From: Hydractinia symbiolongicarpus
Lineage: Eukaryota; Cnidaria; Hydrozoa; Anthoathecata; Hydractiniidae
DNA: 60,000 nt
NCBI RefSeq assembly: GCF_029227915.1
Contig: NC_079880.1
Span: 11,127,501-11,187,500, forward strand
Direction of reading: 5' to 3'
In this document: piece after piece, positions 18,246-32,577 of the stretch
Position numbering within the stretch: position 1 is the stretch's first letter
Layout of the letters: each line of letters starts with the position of its first letter
Program-made: the position numbers and the translations under genes
The notes under the pieces: model-generated
The model's database searches: none
What the model was told of the DNA's origin: nothing
Seen by the model: the letters and a program-made list of their open reading frames with translations, nothing else

Positions 18246-19970
18246 CAAAGAATTGATACCTTTTGAAAACGACTTACTAGAGATGATCAAAAACGTTAAG
18301 TTCCAGTACGTAACAACTTCCAAGATAGACTAAACAATGATTTGAAAGAAATCCGTAGGTGAAATTAACACTAACAGCCGCAGATAAAACTTCAAACATG
18401 TATAGACTTGCCAATTAAGACTACAATAAATTAATTACAAATTCCATTGCATCAGCCTACAAAAAAACAAACAGCAATATTCACAAGCAGGTCGTAAACA
18501 AAGGCAAAGTTATTCTAAAAGGAGACAATGTTATCGACAGATTACAAATAAATTCTAAAACTAACTGTTTTATCACTTTAAAAGATCACAAAGAGAATTT
18601 TGAAAACAACCCGACTGTGCGGTTAATTAATCCGGCGAAAAATGAACTTGGACGTATAAGCAAGGAAATCTTTGAAACCATTAACAAGAAATTAGTAAAA
18701 TCTCTACATGTAAACCAATAGAAATGTACAGAAAATGTTATAGAATGGTTTAACAAAATTGAAAAAAAAACAAAAATAAATTCTTAATGTTTGACGTTAA
18801 GGAGTTTTATCCTTCTATTAATGAAACAACACTTAATAAAGCATTAATGTTTGCCAAAACAATTGTCAAAATCTCTAAAAAAGATGAAGAAATCATAAAA
18901 CATTCAAAAAAATCTTTATTGTTTAACGGTAATGACACATGGGTTAAATCGAACAGTGGTTTATTTGACGTTACAATGGGCGCATATGATGGTGCGGAAA
19001 CCTGTAAACTTGTAGGAACGTACATACTAAATCTTGTAGCTAAGAAATATAAAAAAAAGCGATATTGGTTTGTATAGAGACGATGGATTAACCGTGTTTA
19101 AGCAGAAAAGTGGACCACAACTAGAGAAAATTAAGAAAGACATCCAAAAAACATTCAAAGAATGTGGATTATCAATAACAATCCATAGTAACATGAAAAT
19201 TGTAAACTATTTGGATTGTACCTTCACCTTAAACAACGGAACCTATAAACCTTACCGTAAACCTAATGATGAAACCAGTTACATAAACGTAGAATCTAAC
19301 CATCCACCTTCAATTATTAAACAAGTTCCAATAGCCTTAGAAGAACGACTTTCACTTCTGTCTGCAAACGAAAAAATATTTTACCAATCTACACCTTAAC
19401 AAGCGCTCACAAACTCAGGTTATTCCAAAAAACTTACATACACAAACAAACAAAAAAACAATAACAGAAAAAACAGAAAAAAAAAAAAATTTGGTTTAAT
19501 CCCCCCTACAGCGTAAATGTTAAAACAAGAATCGCAAAGCAATTTTTATCGCTAATCGACAAACATTTTACTCGAAACATAATTAAAACATTATTAACAC
19601 CAAACCTTCCCAAAAAGAACAAAACTGCAACTGCATCAAAAAAGAACAATGTCCCCTAAACCACCAATGTCTAACACCATGCATTGATTACCGAGCTAAT
19701 CTGATGTCTGAAGAAAATCCACGGTATGAGGCAAATTATATTGGCATTAGCGAAGTGGCATTTAAAAAACGTTATGCAAACCATAAGAAGTCATTCAACA
19801 CAGAACGATACATAAATGAAACAGCTTTATCAAAAGAAGTATGGCGATTGAAGAACAAAGAAACACCGAAAATTCGATGAAAAATTATCAAAAAATGTTC
19901 CCCGTATAAACCCAATTCGTAAAACTGTAACCTCTGCCTTAACGAAAAGTATGAAATTTTAACCTTTCGC
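18246..19970 (+). pseudogene. Penelope-like element: reverse transcriptase with GIY-YIG endonuclease, decayed
   Basis: Frames on the plus strand, broken by several shifts, give the order typical of Penelope-like elements. There is an upstream block ITLKDHKENFENNP at about 18,575. The RT core follows, with FDVKEFYPSI (18,790), VTMGAYDGAE (18,975) and the catalytic YRDDG (19,070). A long linker with a Lys/Asn-rich region and Cys pairs comes next, and then a GIY-YIG endonuclease stretch (YIGISEVAFKKRYANHKKSF near 19,738-19,800). These elements insert using the GIY-YIG nuclease and prime on the cut DNA. Frameshifts near 18,720, 19,068, 19,400 and after show it is inactive. Confidence 0.8.
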
Positions 19971-20027
19971 GCTCCAACGAGTCAAGCTCTGTCGTTGTAT
20001 TTAAATTGTAGAATTTAAAATTTACTG

Positions 20028-20062
20028 CGTGTTAGTCCGATAAGGACTCCAGAGCTTTTAAT
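20028..20062 (+). other. Hairpin motif in Penelope 3' region, possibly degenerate hammerhead
   Basis: AGTCCGATAAGGACT forms a perfect short stem-loop. On the complementary strand the surrounding bases read CTGGAGTCC, loop, GGAC and TAACAC, which resembles a damaged hammerhead core (CTGATGA, stem II, GAAAC). Penelope-like elements are known to carry hammerhead ribozymes, but the conserved bases are not intact here. Confidence 0.2.
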
Positions 20063-20232
20063 TTTTTATAATAAAACTGTTTTTGGTCGGGAGCCCAAAT
20101 TTGTAGCAAAATGCCTGAATATAGGCTGAAATTTCTCTATCATTATCTGTTTGAGACTTCTGTTGTTTTATTTGAACGCAAAACGTTAGGATGTACATTT
20201 GACTGAAAAAGCTTGTATTATGAAATTATGGC
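20063..20232. other. Tail of Penelope-like element
   Basis: AT-rich 3' region between the hairpin motif and the THAP element terminus, with no gene. Confidence 0.3.
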
Positions 20233-20463
20233 AATACACCTTTCACGAATTTAAATTATCAATTACATCACCGGCATGAAAACGAGGCACTTCTTAGTGA
20301 ACTTTGTAAACATTAAAAATACAGCTGGTGAGTGTGATACTTTTATGCGTTGTGAATGATCTTTTATTGTGTATTTTTCTAAAGGATTGCAGGTTTTTCT
20401 TAACGAAACTACTTATAATGTATTTAAAAACATACTTGTCTTGTAAAAGAAGATTATATATTT

Positions 20464-20880
20464 GTGATGGAGAGTAGCAATCAGAAAGGTCAGCAAGAAA
20501 TTTATCATAATTTAATCTATCCAGGTATATCGACCTCTCGACTTGGTAACTTTTGTTGCGTACTGTTATGCAAAAGTTCTACTCTTAATAAACCCAGAGT
20601 TAAACAGGCATTGGAATGTTTTCATTTCCATCGGATCCAAGTTTGAAAAAACAAAGCATCATTTCAAGATATCGTAGAAGGGGAGGTGAGATGTGTTCAC
20701 AGTAAACAAGAACACAAAAGTATGCGAAGTCCACTTTGAAGTACACTGTGTAAAATTAGGTTTTGGCTGTGAACAGAAAACATTAATCAATGGCTCTGTG
20801 CCATATATATTTACGTTCAAACAAAATAATACAACACAAAAAAGGAAAAGTCTGAAAAAAGAGCACTTCCAGTAGTAGTC
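20464..20880 (+). pseudogene. THAP-domain DNA-binding protein, frameshifted
   Basis: The first frame has CC and C spacing with FHFHRIQ, and the second frame (20,693-20,875) continues with KVCEVHF and a basic, Pro-containing end. Together they give the C2CH zinc-coordination order and length (about 90 residues) of the THAP domain, a DNA-binding module of P-element and Harbinger-type transposases. A stop and shift between about 20,646 and 20,690 break it. After 20,880 acidic Ser/Glu-rich codons continue briefly. Confidence 0.6.
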
Positions 20881-21174
20881 GAAACAGATTCTGAAAGCAC
20901 ATATGAAAGTTCTTCATCTGATTCTGCTGAGATCACTGAAGAACCTGGTTTTTCCACTCCTGATGAATTAGAAACTATCAAAACTGAGGAATTCAATGTT
21001 AAAAAAAAAACTAATTGATGATACTATAAACGACTTTACTGAACAGCTAGGTGTGTGTAATGTTGATTTAATTTACTCCTATCTTTTCGGAATAATACAG
21101 GATTCACATCAATAAACTCATAGGGTTGTGTTTCGTTATGTTTTGATTTATTTGAAGTATTTGATATATTAATA

Positions 21175-21745
21175 TTAGTAACAATCTTGATGGTATGTTC
21201 TAACTGTAGTAGTTGGTGTGACAATGTAGATCGGACAAGAAAGTTCGCATATTTTATATTTTTCTTTTTCGTCTACTGTCAATACAATGAGCAAAACCAA
21301 CCCGTTTGTCAACCATAAGCATATCTTCTTGCAGTTTTGATATTCTTGGATACATGTTACACAAACTATCATTAATTCTAGGATCATATAACGTTGGATG
21401 GATACCTTTTTGTCAGCATTACTTTTTACAGGGCTGACCATAACTAAGTCTTTAAAAATTCTGTTTTTACTTTGAGCAAATGTAGTTGTTGATGTGAAAA
21501 TGCTATCAGCAGATATGTAAAGTTTATCCCTAAACTTTCTTCCACGCTCCAAAGTTCTAATAATTGCCACACCGTGCTGTTTACCACTATTTTGTCGATG
21601 CATTTCAATTTTTTTTATCGTGAACGGTGGCATTCCCTCCATGTTTTCCCTCACGCTTTTTCTTCAGTTTCATCGAAGACTAAATCTATATTTTCTTCAA
21701 TTATTTCAAGCAAAATCTCTTTCATAGTATTGTCTTCCTCCATAT
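21175..21745 (-). pseudogene. Decayed minus-strand gene of the THAP element
   Basis: An acidic start (MEEDNTMKEILLEIIEEN) at about 21,745 stops after about 30 codons. A second frame is open from 21,654 to 21,175 (159 residues) with basic and then hydrophobic content. I cannot assign a family. Its position just inside the right inverted repeat suggests the element's second gene, possibly the transposase or a fragment of it. Confidence 0.35.
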
Positions 21746-21834
21746 TTATATGAACGCGAAAAATGTTTACCAAGATTTGCCTCGTTTTCATGCACGCAAT
21801 ATTTTACAAAATATAAATTCGGGAAAGGTGTATT

Positions 21835-22975
21835 TAATAACTAAATATAAAGGTTCCCAAAAATTGAATTCTGACATGCTGAGGCTGGGGATTTTGTAAG
21901 ATTCTGTGGTTTTTTAGGCTCATTTTTTTATAAAGAAAAAAGCGTGTAGTTTGACTGATCTTCTGCTAAAAAGTAAAAACGGTTCAATCTGTGTGTAATT
22001 TTAAAAAAATAGAATAAGGTTACTCAAAGATCATACCGTTGAGAGCAAGGATTATTGCAGAATAAAGTTTGCCTTTAAATCTTGCCTGACATTCCTCTCC
22101 TACTTCAACTTTTTGGCAAGCTAAGGTAGGGGTCGCGAAGATTGCCGTTGTGTTATCGGCACAAAACCGAACAAGTGCATATTTAAATTTTTTTTGGAGC
22201 GGAGCTTAGTCTTTCAGACATCGATAAATGCTTGCGTTTTCTACTCTTGCCTGCGATTTTGAGGTAAACACTGCGATACGAAAGATCAGAGAAGTATTTT
22301 TAAGCCTTATTCGCGCCAGTTTCGCTTGTGGCACGCTAACTCATAAAATTCCCGTAAAATTATTGATGCGTTTACTCCGAAAGGCTTTGATCACGTGCAC
22401 GTCCACACATCACGTGTTTTATCGTCCAATTAAGTACCGTGTTAGTAAAAGATAATAAAATTGGATCAATAAGAATTGTAGAGCGGTTTAACCACGCGAC
22501 TTAAAAGATTTGTTTTTTGTTTTGGATTTGTTGTAATTTGCTAGCCGAAAATATTAAAACATGGAAGGTGCGTCCTATTCATCACTTGACACAAAGACTG
22601 TTACGTTAATTTATAAACAAGGGTTGTGGTTGCAAATTAGGTTCGGATAGCGGAGAGTGTTTCTACAGTTTCCTGAGAGTGAGGTTGCTGAGTGTCGTAA
22701 TTCAACACAAGAACACAGATTTATTTGTACTTAGTTTTTTACAAATGTTTCGAAAACCAACATACTTGTCAAAGGAAGTAAACAAAAATTTACAGTATCA
22801 CATGTATGGAAAGAGAGTCTGTAGAACGACATTTCTTTTCCTTATTGACATGTCCCTCCATAAATACACATATTTGTGCGGACATTACAATTCCTATGGT
22901 GCCCAACACGGCAATAAAAGGAGGCTCCTTCAAATAGCCACACTTTCGTCACAAAAAAATACGTAAACAAACTTA
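21835..22975. other. Mostly non-coding, possible 5' exons of transposase-like gene
   Basis: AT-rich. From about 22,800 the plus strand shows a short stretch (KRVCRTTFLFL, KYTYLCGHYNSYG, QHGNKRR) that matches the conserved N-terminal part of the transposase-like family that follows, in broken frames. Nothing else is recognised. Confidence 0.4.
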
Positions 22976-22979
22976 TTAT

Positions 22980-23880
22980 AAGGCAAATGCTGTTTTTTTG
23001 CCCGGTCAAATCCCTGGATAACATGATGAGAATATCTCTTTGGTACCATCATCAGAAACGAAACATGGAATTTAATCGTTTTACAAGGACTGTTGTATTA
23101 CTTCCAAGTCGCCCTTTGTTTCTTACAGTTTGTTTTGTGAGCTTTGAAACCAGTTCACACCTTGGGTGGTTGTGGCAAAACCAATGACAAATCTTTGTTG
23201 GAAATGCCGACAAAACAATAACATTCTGCTAAAAAGTTTTAATAAATCAGAAGTTGAAAAATCATTAGCATTACGTGAACAGTTAGAACACTTGGAAAAA
23301 GCCAAATCTGATCTATGTTTTTATAACTCTCAATGTGAGCATGCACAACAGCAAATAAAAGAAATTAATAACTACAACATCTTTGAAATTTATTTACCTT
23401 GTTCCTTTTTGGAACTGCACAATACAGCTGGGATTATGCCCAACAACTGCAATGTCCGCAAGATCCCCTACAACCTGGTCCTATTTTTTTCAAAACTCCT
23501 CAGAAATGTGGAATTTTTTGGAATTTGCAATGATGGTACCAACACTCAGTACAACTACCTTATTGATGAGATAGTACAGGTAAGGGTGCAAATTCCACAA
23601 TATCATACGTCCATCATTTCCTTTCTTCTCACGGAATTGAAGAAACTACAGCGAACATTCATTCTGATAACTGTGTTGGTAAGTAATTCACTGACAAATA
23701 TCTGTAAAAAATTTAGTGAAAGAACCCAACAATAAACAACAATAAGTACAAAAGCACATTTTAGGTCAAAACAAGGATAACTTCTTTCTGTGGCATTTGA
23801 TATGGCGCACAATGGTTACCAAATCCATTAAAAGTCCATCTTCAGCCATCTCTGACATGCCAAATATATATAATTACAAT
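22980..23880 (+). pseudogene. Transposase-like gene (HSDNCVGQNK family) with one clear intron
   Basis: The plus strand encodes blocks of a widespread metazoan transposon-associated protein family that I recognise but cannot name to superfamily: WVVVAKPMTNLCWKC (23,160), a charged coiled segment (EKSLALREQLEHLEKAKSD), FFGICNDGTNTQYNYLIDE (23,515), HSDNCVG followed by a GTAAGT donor at 23,679, and QNKDNFFLWHLIWR after a TTTTAG acceptor ending at 23,764. The Asp-Asn-Cys motif is the presumed catalytic region. Joining exon ends keeps the frame across the 86-bp intron. Upstream stops and frameshifts and a missing C-terminal half mark it as decayed. Confidence 0.6.
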
Positions 23881-24576
23881 TATATATGTACAATTTAAAC
23901 CAACTGAAACTATGTCTTGTCTTTTTAATAATAACCGAAATTAAATAGTTGGAATACTGGTACTAGACTATTGCAAAGGCAATGTTTATTTGAATCATGT
24001 AAAATAATTAGGATACCCTTTTGTGCACGAACTTATTGCATAAATATGATCTTTGATGTTTCAGACAAATGGAAATTGAAAAATAAACTATAAATCTATT
24101 TTTTATACAATTCTGTTTACATTTTCTTTCAATAAGTACAAAGTCAGTGATAAAGTTATACTTTTTTGAATAATAAAAGCCAAATTACCAATTGCTATAT
24201 TTTTGTGTAGAATTGATTTTTCCTTTTCGTTTACATCAGTCATTAGTAAATAATATTACTTTTATTTCTTCAGTTAAGGTATCTAAAACAAAACTTAATT
24301 AAAAAATAATTATTTGTGGAAAACATCTTGTTTTGGCAAGCATAAATATAAAACCATAAAGTAATTTTTAGTTTTCCATTCATCTACTTTATCATCATCT
24401 ATCATCTATTTTATTTTAGAAAACCAAGAACCACCAAAAAAATTAAAGAAAACTAATTTGAGTGATAATCGTTTAAAGGTATGTTTCGATTGCTACCAAC
24501 AATGTTTTTTTTGCAATTTATACTTAGTTCTTCTTTTTGTTTAAATGTGTGGTGTCATATAACTTTTATTCTGTAG

Positions 24577-26913
<2,337 letters not shown>

Positions 26914-27174
26914 AGGTTTAGAACAAGATATATACTAGTAGGTTTGCACCCTAGTGATATTTTCGTAGACAAAAAAATCAATAGGTATGTATAGCTAGCT
27001 TGCTAATATTGTGATGCATCGTTTATCTATAGCTTTAAGGTAGGTTCTCTCTAAAAATCTCTCTAGCTAGCTAGCTAGCTATATATTGTACTCCTAGTTT
27101 CAGAGTGTCAGTCTAAAGAGGCTTTAATGTGGCTTTTGGGTAGCTTAAAAGCGACTATAGGTACTACACTAATA

Positions 27175-27444
27175 TCAGAAATCAAAAGGTTTTAAGCTAG
27201 TTATATCACCTGATTCCTCCGAGTATGTACATACTGACTCTTCCTCTTCTTGTTGTGTTTTTCCTTCACCTTTAGCAGAGCCCAATGTTCTTTTCTTATT
27301 ATAACGTCTTTTTGGTATTACTATAGGTTTGTAAACCCTGCTACCAGCGCTGGACCTACCATATTCCACAAATTTTAACTTTGGTTTGGGTTTTGGTTTA
27401 AGTAATTTTGCAAGAGCATTAATAGAATCTGAAGCCATAGACAA
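27175..27444 (-). CDS. Hypothetical short protein
   Basis: An 89-residue frame with a KPKPKPK run, a basic centre (KRRYNKKR) and an acidic EEEE tail. No family is recognised. It is inside the large TIR element, on the strand opposite to the multi-exon gene. It could be an exon or chance. Confidence 0.3.
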   Translation of the reverse strand: MSMASDSINALAKLLKPKPKPKLKFVEYGRSSAGSRVYKPIVIPKRRYNKKRTLGSAKGEGKTQQEEEESVCTYSEESGDITSLKPFDF

Positions 27445-28682
27445 GAGAATTCATTTTACTGCTCGGTTCAACAACTACGCTACCATTATTGTTATTTTGT
27501 TGTGTCGTCACTTTACGCGGCTTCAAAGTTAAATGATAATCATTGTACTTTTATGAAATACGACTTAATGATTATCATTATATTTTTTGAGTGACCGTGT
27601 TGATGCATGGATTGGTAGAAAAATGCAACGCAATGTTTCGATTTTACTTTAAGACAATTGCATTAATTCGTACTTTTGTGGGTTAAAACAGAGGGCCCAT
27701 AAAAATAAAATATGGTTGTTATTGATAAAACTTTCGTACCATTACTAAAATATGTGTATAACAGAAGTGATTTTCATACCTTACAAAGTTGTAAATAATT
27801 TCACATTAAACTGTGCTCTTGACAATCTACGTGTTGGCCACATTGGTCTTGATTAGAAAGCTTTTTTCTGTTTCTATGGAAGATAGCTCTGTTCTAAATT
27901 ATAAAAACAGGTCTTACCAGCCAATATAAATAAAAAATTAGTTTTTTAATAAACAGTGAGAAATCGGGAAAAAACCCAGGAGTTTCAAGGTCTTAAAAAG
28001 AACAGAATATTTTACAGGGGTACACTCAAATTGCAGTCAGCCTTTGGGATTTTAAGACTGTTAAATGTAACAACTTAAAAATATTGTAACTATGTAAATA
28101 TTGTAACCATGTGAATATTGTAACTATGTAGCAGTTATTTTGATGTGTTATACTTTCTTTTATTTGAACAGATATATATGATACACTTTTGTTTTGTCTC
28201 GTCTTTGCTAAACAGCAAATACATATTCTTTTTACAAGAAACTCCAGCATATTGTACAGAATGGAGTATCTCAAAATTTGCTAAATGGAGCTTTCTTCCT
28301 AAAGTTAAATAAACCAACTGAACTACTAAATGTTTGACCACGTGGTGATGTAGCCAAATGTTTAGGAAAAATCGTTGTAAAACAAAATTTATGATTCCTT
28401 TTCTGTCTAATTATATTCTGCCTACATATTCTGAAACTTTAGAATTTTTTAAAATAATAGGGCTACGTCGTGACTTAGTATCAAGGTTACAAAAATTTGA
28501 ATAAATATTAATCACTACCATTTCAATTCCATAGATTAAAAGAGATAGCTGAGGGTAACCTTGGAACTGAAAAGCCAACCATGCGTTCTCTAAATCGTGC
28601 AGGAAAGGTCTCGGCTTTGTTGCCATTATTGTACGTGCCCTTAAAACACGTTTTGCCGGCACACGAAAAATCAAAATGGCGT
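27445..28682. other. No gene recognised
   Basis: AT-rich interior of the TIR element. Short frames near 28,026-28,341 and 28,411-28,674 have no recognisable features. Confidence 0.4.
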
Positions 28683-28834
28683 AATCATGCTTTTAGCGTT
28701 AATAGCGTTATTATCATTACAACAAAATTATATTAGCGTTATTAACGTTATAGCGGTAAATGTTAGCGCTAAAGCGTTAATATTACCGCTTTAATCGCTA
28801 ATTAACGCTAAATGTTTGTTATCAAATTCCCCTG
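28683..28834 (-). repeat. Right terminal repeat and AGCGTTA motif array
   Basis: At least seven TTAGCGTTA/TAACGCTA variants lead into the 22-bp terminal repeat, the inverse of the left end. Confidence 0.6.
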
Positions 28835-30083
28835 CACAATCACATATATAGTGAAGAAAAAAAAGCTCGTCCAAAGAGCAAGCTGTCTGGGTAAGTTTAT
28901 GGAATAGCAGAAATAATCACAAAGGTAAAACATCAGTGCCGTAAGCATCTGTGCCTTATTTTTCTACTCGCTAGTGACATTGACACTGGCCGGAATATAT
29001 AAAAGAACTGTATCAAGTGTTATCAAAGAAAGGTATGACAATATGTCGCCAAAATGTACAAGGACTGTTTGCAGATACATAACATCGTAAAGTTTGTTAA
29101 ATGAACACAAATATATTAACATGCTCACTTCATCAGAGACAAAAATATAAACACGTAAATGTAAACAGAGATTTCAGAGAAAAAACGTGACTTGGGGAAG
29201 GAGCAGCCATGTATATTTCAGACCAAATCAAATGTAAACGCAGAACTGATTTAGAGTGTACTTGGATTAAAATCTGTCAAAAAGCTAGAAATTATTTCTT
29301 ACTGAAACATTCTACCGACCCTCAAGTGGTTAAAATGTAATGACAGCTGGTTATGTAATAGGTAGAGGTTGAAAAACGACTACGTAATTTCGAAATTTTT
29401 TTAATGATATTTAATTTATTATTATGTCTGAATCTAAAGAAGTGAATCTTCTGGGAGAGATAAACGTCGATTTTCTAAAATTAAACGATAATAAAGATAA
29501 TACAGAAGTAAGAAAACAGGAGTAACTACATTGCAATGAATGCAACTAGTCCTTAAGACGGAATAAATAATGAAAAATAGGAGAACTTCTGTATTCTCTC
29601 CTTTACAGGGAAGATCGGAAAGCTAATGGATTCCGGCTGTATTGAAACAAACACTGATAAATGTGGAAACATGAGTGTTGGTAAAATCAAAAAGCTAATC
29701 TGTAAAGCGAATCGAAGATAGCTAGTGGAAAGAGAGTCACGTTATGGTACGACTAGGGTTGGAAACGTACCCACATCAACTTTAATGACATTGACGCGTT
29801 TGGACCATCAACAATGCTGCAAACATCTTCGATGACGATGTCGCATAAACCGGTACAGGAACAAACGTTTTGAAAATTGTTCTGCTGGATATGAGGAAGA
29901 AAGAAATTGGTAAGTTACTATACTTCCCTGCCAAACATTGGGTTCTAACCTGCTAGCGCTCTGTATATCCTCAGTGAGGCTATACGCGAAATTTTCTATA
30001 AACATTTATATGGCCAAGAGACGGAGTCAAATGTTTAAGACATTTTTTAATTAATCGTTTGATATCATGATAATCATGAAATC
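28835..30083. other. No gene; contains one copy of a dispersed repeat
   Basis: AT-rich sequence. The piece 29,511-29,690 is related to 36,693-36,870. No coding sequence is recognised. Confidence 0.4.
29511..29690 (+). repeat. Dispersed repeat, copy 1 of 2
   Basis: It shares GTAACTACAT, AAAAGCTAATGG-like and CGGCTGTACTGAAACAAAC-like stretches in the same order with 36,693-36,870, with indels. Confidence 0.5.
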
Positions 30084-30965
30084 ATGTCAGATACTTATAA
30101 TGGAGAATCAGCGTGTGCAAACATTGATGTCAATCCTGCTGATATTGCTAATGGAGCAGAAAAACAGGAGGGGTCACCAACCCCAGCTAATATGCCTCTT
30201 ATCACCAACGAGGACCAAAAAACGTAAGAAAAAGAAAAGCAAAAAGAGGAGAAGAAACAGCTCTTCTTTAGATTCTTTGTCGTCGAAGCAGTAGCGAGGG
30301 ATCAAGCACAAAGGATGAACAAGATCCTCTTTATAAACGTTAAAAAATTGTAAAGGAATTATACAAACGCTCCCTCGCAAAAGAATTTGCGAAATTTGCA
30401 ACACACCATATGAATACCTTTATTATAAAAAAAGACTTGAAGGAGAACATTTAGGATGAAAACCCAATTCCACATAAATACGAAAAAGTGTTGATAACTT
30501 GGAGAAGATATAGGAAAGGATTTTTCAAGTAATGGGTTAACTTGGAAAATGGTGGAAACAACACAATATCATCAAATAAGCGAATTTAGAAAACTAAAAT
30601 AGACTTTTCTAGCTTGTTAACCAGTGCTGATGAGGCAGTCCTTTTGTTAGGACAGGCATGCTTCGACATTGCGACGTTTTGGGGTATTCAATGACATAGT
30701 TAAAAAGAAAGTAAAAAGTAAAAACACTTCTGAGAGAAAAACAACAAGTGCTTCAGCAAGAGGACGAGAAAGATTTGTTCAAGAAGAAATTCAAAAAAAT
30801 CAAAGAAACGCTTCAACAATACTCATCACCTTTGGACAAGAAACGACCATTTCAAAAGGTCTAGCCACCAGTGAAAAATACCCAAACAATGATAGAAGAA
30901 AAACGCTCAGGGTCGTTCGTGTTGCTTACAATCCATCGGGAGAAAAAGTTCATAAATTTTAAGGT
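30084..30965 (+). pseudogene. Retroelement gag-like remnant (perhaps DIRS-like)
   Basis: A coding-like start at 30,084 (MSDTYNGESACANIDVNPAD) runs 46 codons to a stop. From about 30,600 shifting frames give a helical block with ADEAVLLLGQACFDIATFRR and a Lys-rich continuation. The LLGQA-RR pattern resembles the capsid-like region of DIRS1-type elements, but the match is weak and the frame is broken repeatedly. Confidence 0.35.
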
Positions 30966-31189
30966 GATTGATGGAAACATGATCATAGACCGAAACTGGA
31001 GGTAAGCTCTACAATGATCTACAATATGCAAGACATGATCTTTCTTTTTGCACAGATAGTGTGCAGAAACAAGGATTGACCCTCTTTAAATTAAATTGCG
31101 AATACTTGACAACTATTGCACAACAACAAAAAACACAAATACCACACAACAAGAACGCACAAATAACATTTATGGTAATAAATAAAGAA

Positions 31190-31335
31190 GAAAATAATTT
31201 ACAAGCTAGCCACCGCAATGATGAACTCAACCTGTTAGGTCTTTGGAAATAAGCTAGAGGTTGTACTCCTCTAGAGAAAATGCCTCTAAAAGCACAATTC
31301 TCCCTTTTTTCAAGAAATTAATTAAAAAAAATAAA
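31190..31335 (-). repeat. Dispersed repeat R, inverted copy
   Basis: The complement of this stretch matches 47,870-48,018 and 49,080-49,215, including AGAGGTTGTACTCCTCTAG-type and CAACCTGTTAGGTCTTTGG-type sequence. It carries an internal inverted repeat (CTAGAGGTTGTA / CTCCTCTAG). Confidence 0.6.
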
Positions 31336-31536
31336 AAGGACATAAAACATTGTATAAAACTAAGAGGCAACAACAATTTATGCTTCAAGACATGTAAAGC
31401 TGAAAGTACATTTCCACGTGTTATGGAACCCCAACACTTTAGATAATTTGCTAGTACCTGCTTTAACAAATTCTATATTATTTAGGTGCTTCACAGGAGA
31501 GGAAATAGCAACTGTGAAAGTTCGCGCAATACAGAG

Positions 31537-32260
31537 TCATGACGAAATGTAAATCGAGCCGTTTTGCAGGCCCTTAAAATGTGATCTGTAGTGCAGACTT
31601 GTTTTCCACAAGAAACAGAAGGATTCGGTACATATACGCCAACACCTTAAATTACTCGGAGAAGGAAGAACATCGTAGGTGGAGCTTGAACAGAACGACA
31701 ACAGGTTTGGTGGTGTGGCAAGCAAAGACTACCTGGAGAGGTCGTTCTTAATATAGTTGTCCCATCTGGTCCAACTTCCTTGCACCTGCAGTTGCAAAGC
31801 TCTGCTCATATCTTTTTCACCATCAATTTTTTTGCAGCCACTGATACTTATTTCCTGTAAGAATGAGACTGTCTAAGAGAAGTTCTCTTAGGTTTAGAAC
31901 AGAGACCTAAACCACCCTTGAAATGGGGGAACCCATAATTTCTTTAATTTTCAATTCTGCTTCAGCAATTCTAACTGACTTGGACACGCTCCATCTACCG
32001 GCCTTTAATGTTGGTACAACTGCTGAAACCAATGGACCTTTAGAATCCCTTAGCAGCAAGTGTCAACTGATCTTAAAAAAAACGACTTGTCAATAATAGA
32101 GAGCCCTGCAGAGAACTTCACATCAAGTTTGTCAACAGCCTTCTGATCGGAGATAAAACCATCGATAATACGGCCTAGAAATCGCACATGCATGGAATGG
32201 ATAGAAGGAACATGGTTAAATACCCAAGGGTCAAAGGAGACCAAACCCAGAAATATATGT
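31537..32260 (-). pseudogene. LINE remnant: thumb and zinc-finger region
   Basis: On the minus strand VPSIHSMHVRFLGR (about 32,215) and STYDVLPSPSNL (about 31,685) match the same positions of the LINE copies at 58,820 and 34,130. It is badly decayed. Confidence 0.5.
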
Positions 32261-32577
32261 TAAATGGTAACCAAAGGGATAACAGAAATCCTTATGTTCT
32301 TGAAAGCTTTGATCACATTAGCTAAATCTATCAGTTGGATTTATCCATCAAATTCTGAATGAAACCCAGAAACAAAACACCAATGAAATTCCAGATGGAA
32401 ATAAAGTGAAATAAAAAGTAAAGGCTATGGAAGAACCTTCGAAGCGAGAGATACCGGAACAAATCCCAGAAATGTTAAAATTTGACCTCGAGACAGGAAG
32501 GGTAAAACAATGCTTTTGTGTTGATTATTATACACCTGTGAGCCATTTGGTCGAAGGCTATGGTTGTGTAGTGACCA

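Larger units (their letters stand above)
20233..21834. mobile_element. 1.6-kb TIR element carrying a THAP gene
   Basis: The ends are inverted copies: AATACACCTTTC at 20233 matches the complement of the sequence ending at 21834. Similarity resumes further in around GCATGAAAACGAGGCA (about 20,274-20,290, complement at about 21,778-21,793). Internally a THAP-domain frame runs on the plus strand from the left and another gene starts on the minus strand just inside the right end. This two-gene, inward-facing layout resembles some Harbinger-type elements, but the second gene is too damaged to classify. The target duplication is not resolved. Confidence 0.55.
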
